Positions 38,803 to 40,000 of a stretch of 40,000 nt of DNA are shown piece by piece (position 1 is the first letter of the stretch; each line of letters opens with the position of its first letter). The translations under genes were made by a program, and so were the position numbers. The stretch lies in assembly GCA_002005505.1 (NCBI GenBank), contig KV908755.1, positions 1-40,000 of the forward strand, given 5' to 3'. The stretch is from Botryococcus braunii (lineage: Eukaryota > Chlorophyta > Trebouxiophyceae). A model generated the notes under the pieces. It saw only the letters and a program-made list of their open reading frames with translations. It did not search any database and had not been told where the DNA came from.

Positions 38803-40000
<1,198 letters not shown>

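Overview
The window is a stack of LTR retrotransposons. I found no host gene, no tRNA or rRNA gene, no CRISPR array and no bacterial signal. Ty3/gypsy chromoviruses with a C-terminal chromodomain and Ty1/copia elements sit inside one another, as in a large, repeat-rich eukaryotic genome. The Copia-1 primer-binding site matches 16 nt of the plant-type initiator Met-tRNA anticodon arm, which points to the green lineage (land plant or streptophyte alga). That is an inference; the species cannot be named from this sequence.

Nesting can be read from target-site duplications (TSDs). A degenerate minus-strand copia (Copia-2; 4294-4389 plus 31943-35703) was hit by a 6.2-kb Gypsy-A copy (A2; 4390-31942, TSD TAACT). 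A2 was then hit three times. A second Gypsy-A copy (A1; 5361-11630, TSD GGAGC) landed in its gag. Copia-1 (12336-27147, minus strand, TSD AAGGG) landed further along gag. A 262-bp solo-LTR-like element (27785-28046, TSD CTCAA) landed in the protease region. Copia-1 in turn carries Gypsy-B (16559-24037, TSD CCCAC), so nesting is four deep. Removing the three insertions restores A2 to about 6.19 kb, close to A1 (6.27 kb) once its shorter LTRs are allowed for. To the left lie an inverted 5' piece of a Gypsy-A (A3; 3269-4293) and the 3' half of another (A0; 1-3268).

Gypsy-B looks complete: 478-bp LTRs with 2 differences, an intact gag, and an intact PR-RT-RNase H-IN-chromodomain pol. Copia-1 has 728-bp LTRs with 1 difference, a gag-pol frame that would be open over 1750 codons without Gypsy-B, and an extra 175-codon ORF ahead of gag. 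All three Gypsy-A copies that reach the pol 3' end share one defect: a UGA at a Trp position in integrase, followed by loss of most of the catalytic core and part of the chromodomain. Even so, A1 has identical LTRs. Gypsy-A therefore behaves as a recently mobile, integrase-deficient family that presumably depends on another element.

Right of 35.7 kb the sequence is a patchwork: a 44-nt A tract, a 1.49-kb fold-back element with about 0.7-kb arms, another Copia-2 fragment, a pair of composite direct repeats, and a plus-strand copia fragment (Copia-3) with a 113-bp GA microsatellite in its coding sequence, which ends at the window edge just before its RT domain. The first ~870 bases carry far more single-base deletions than the rest and may be low-quality consensus.
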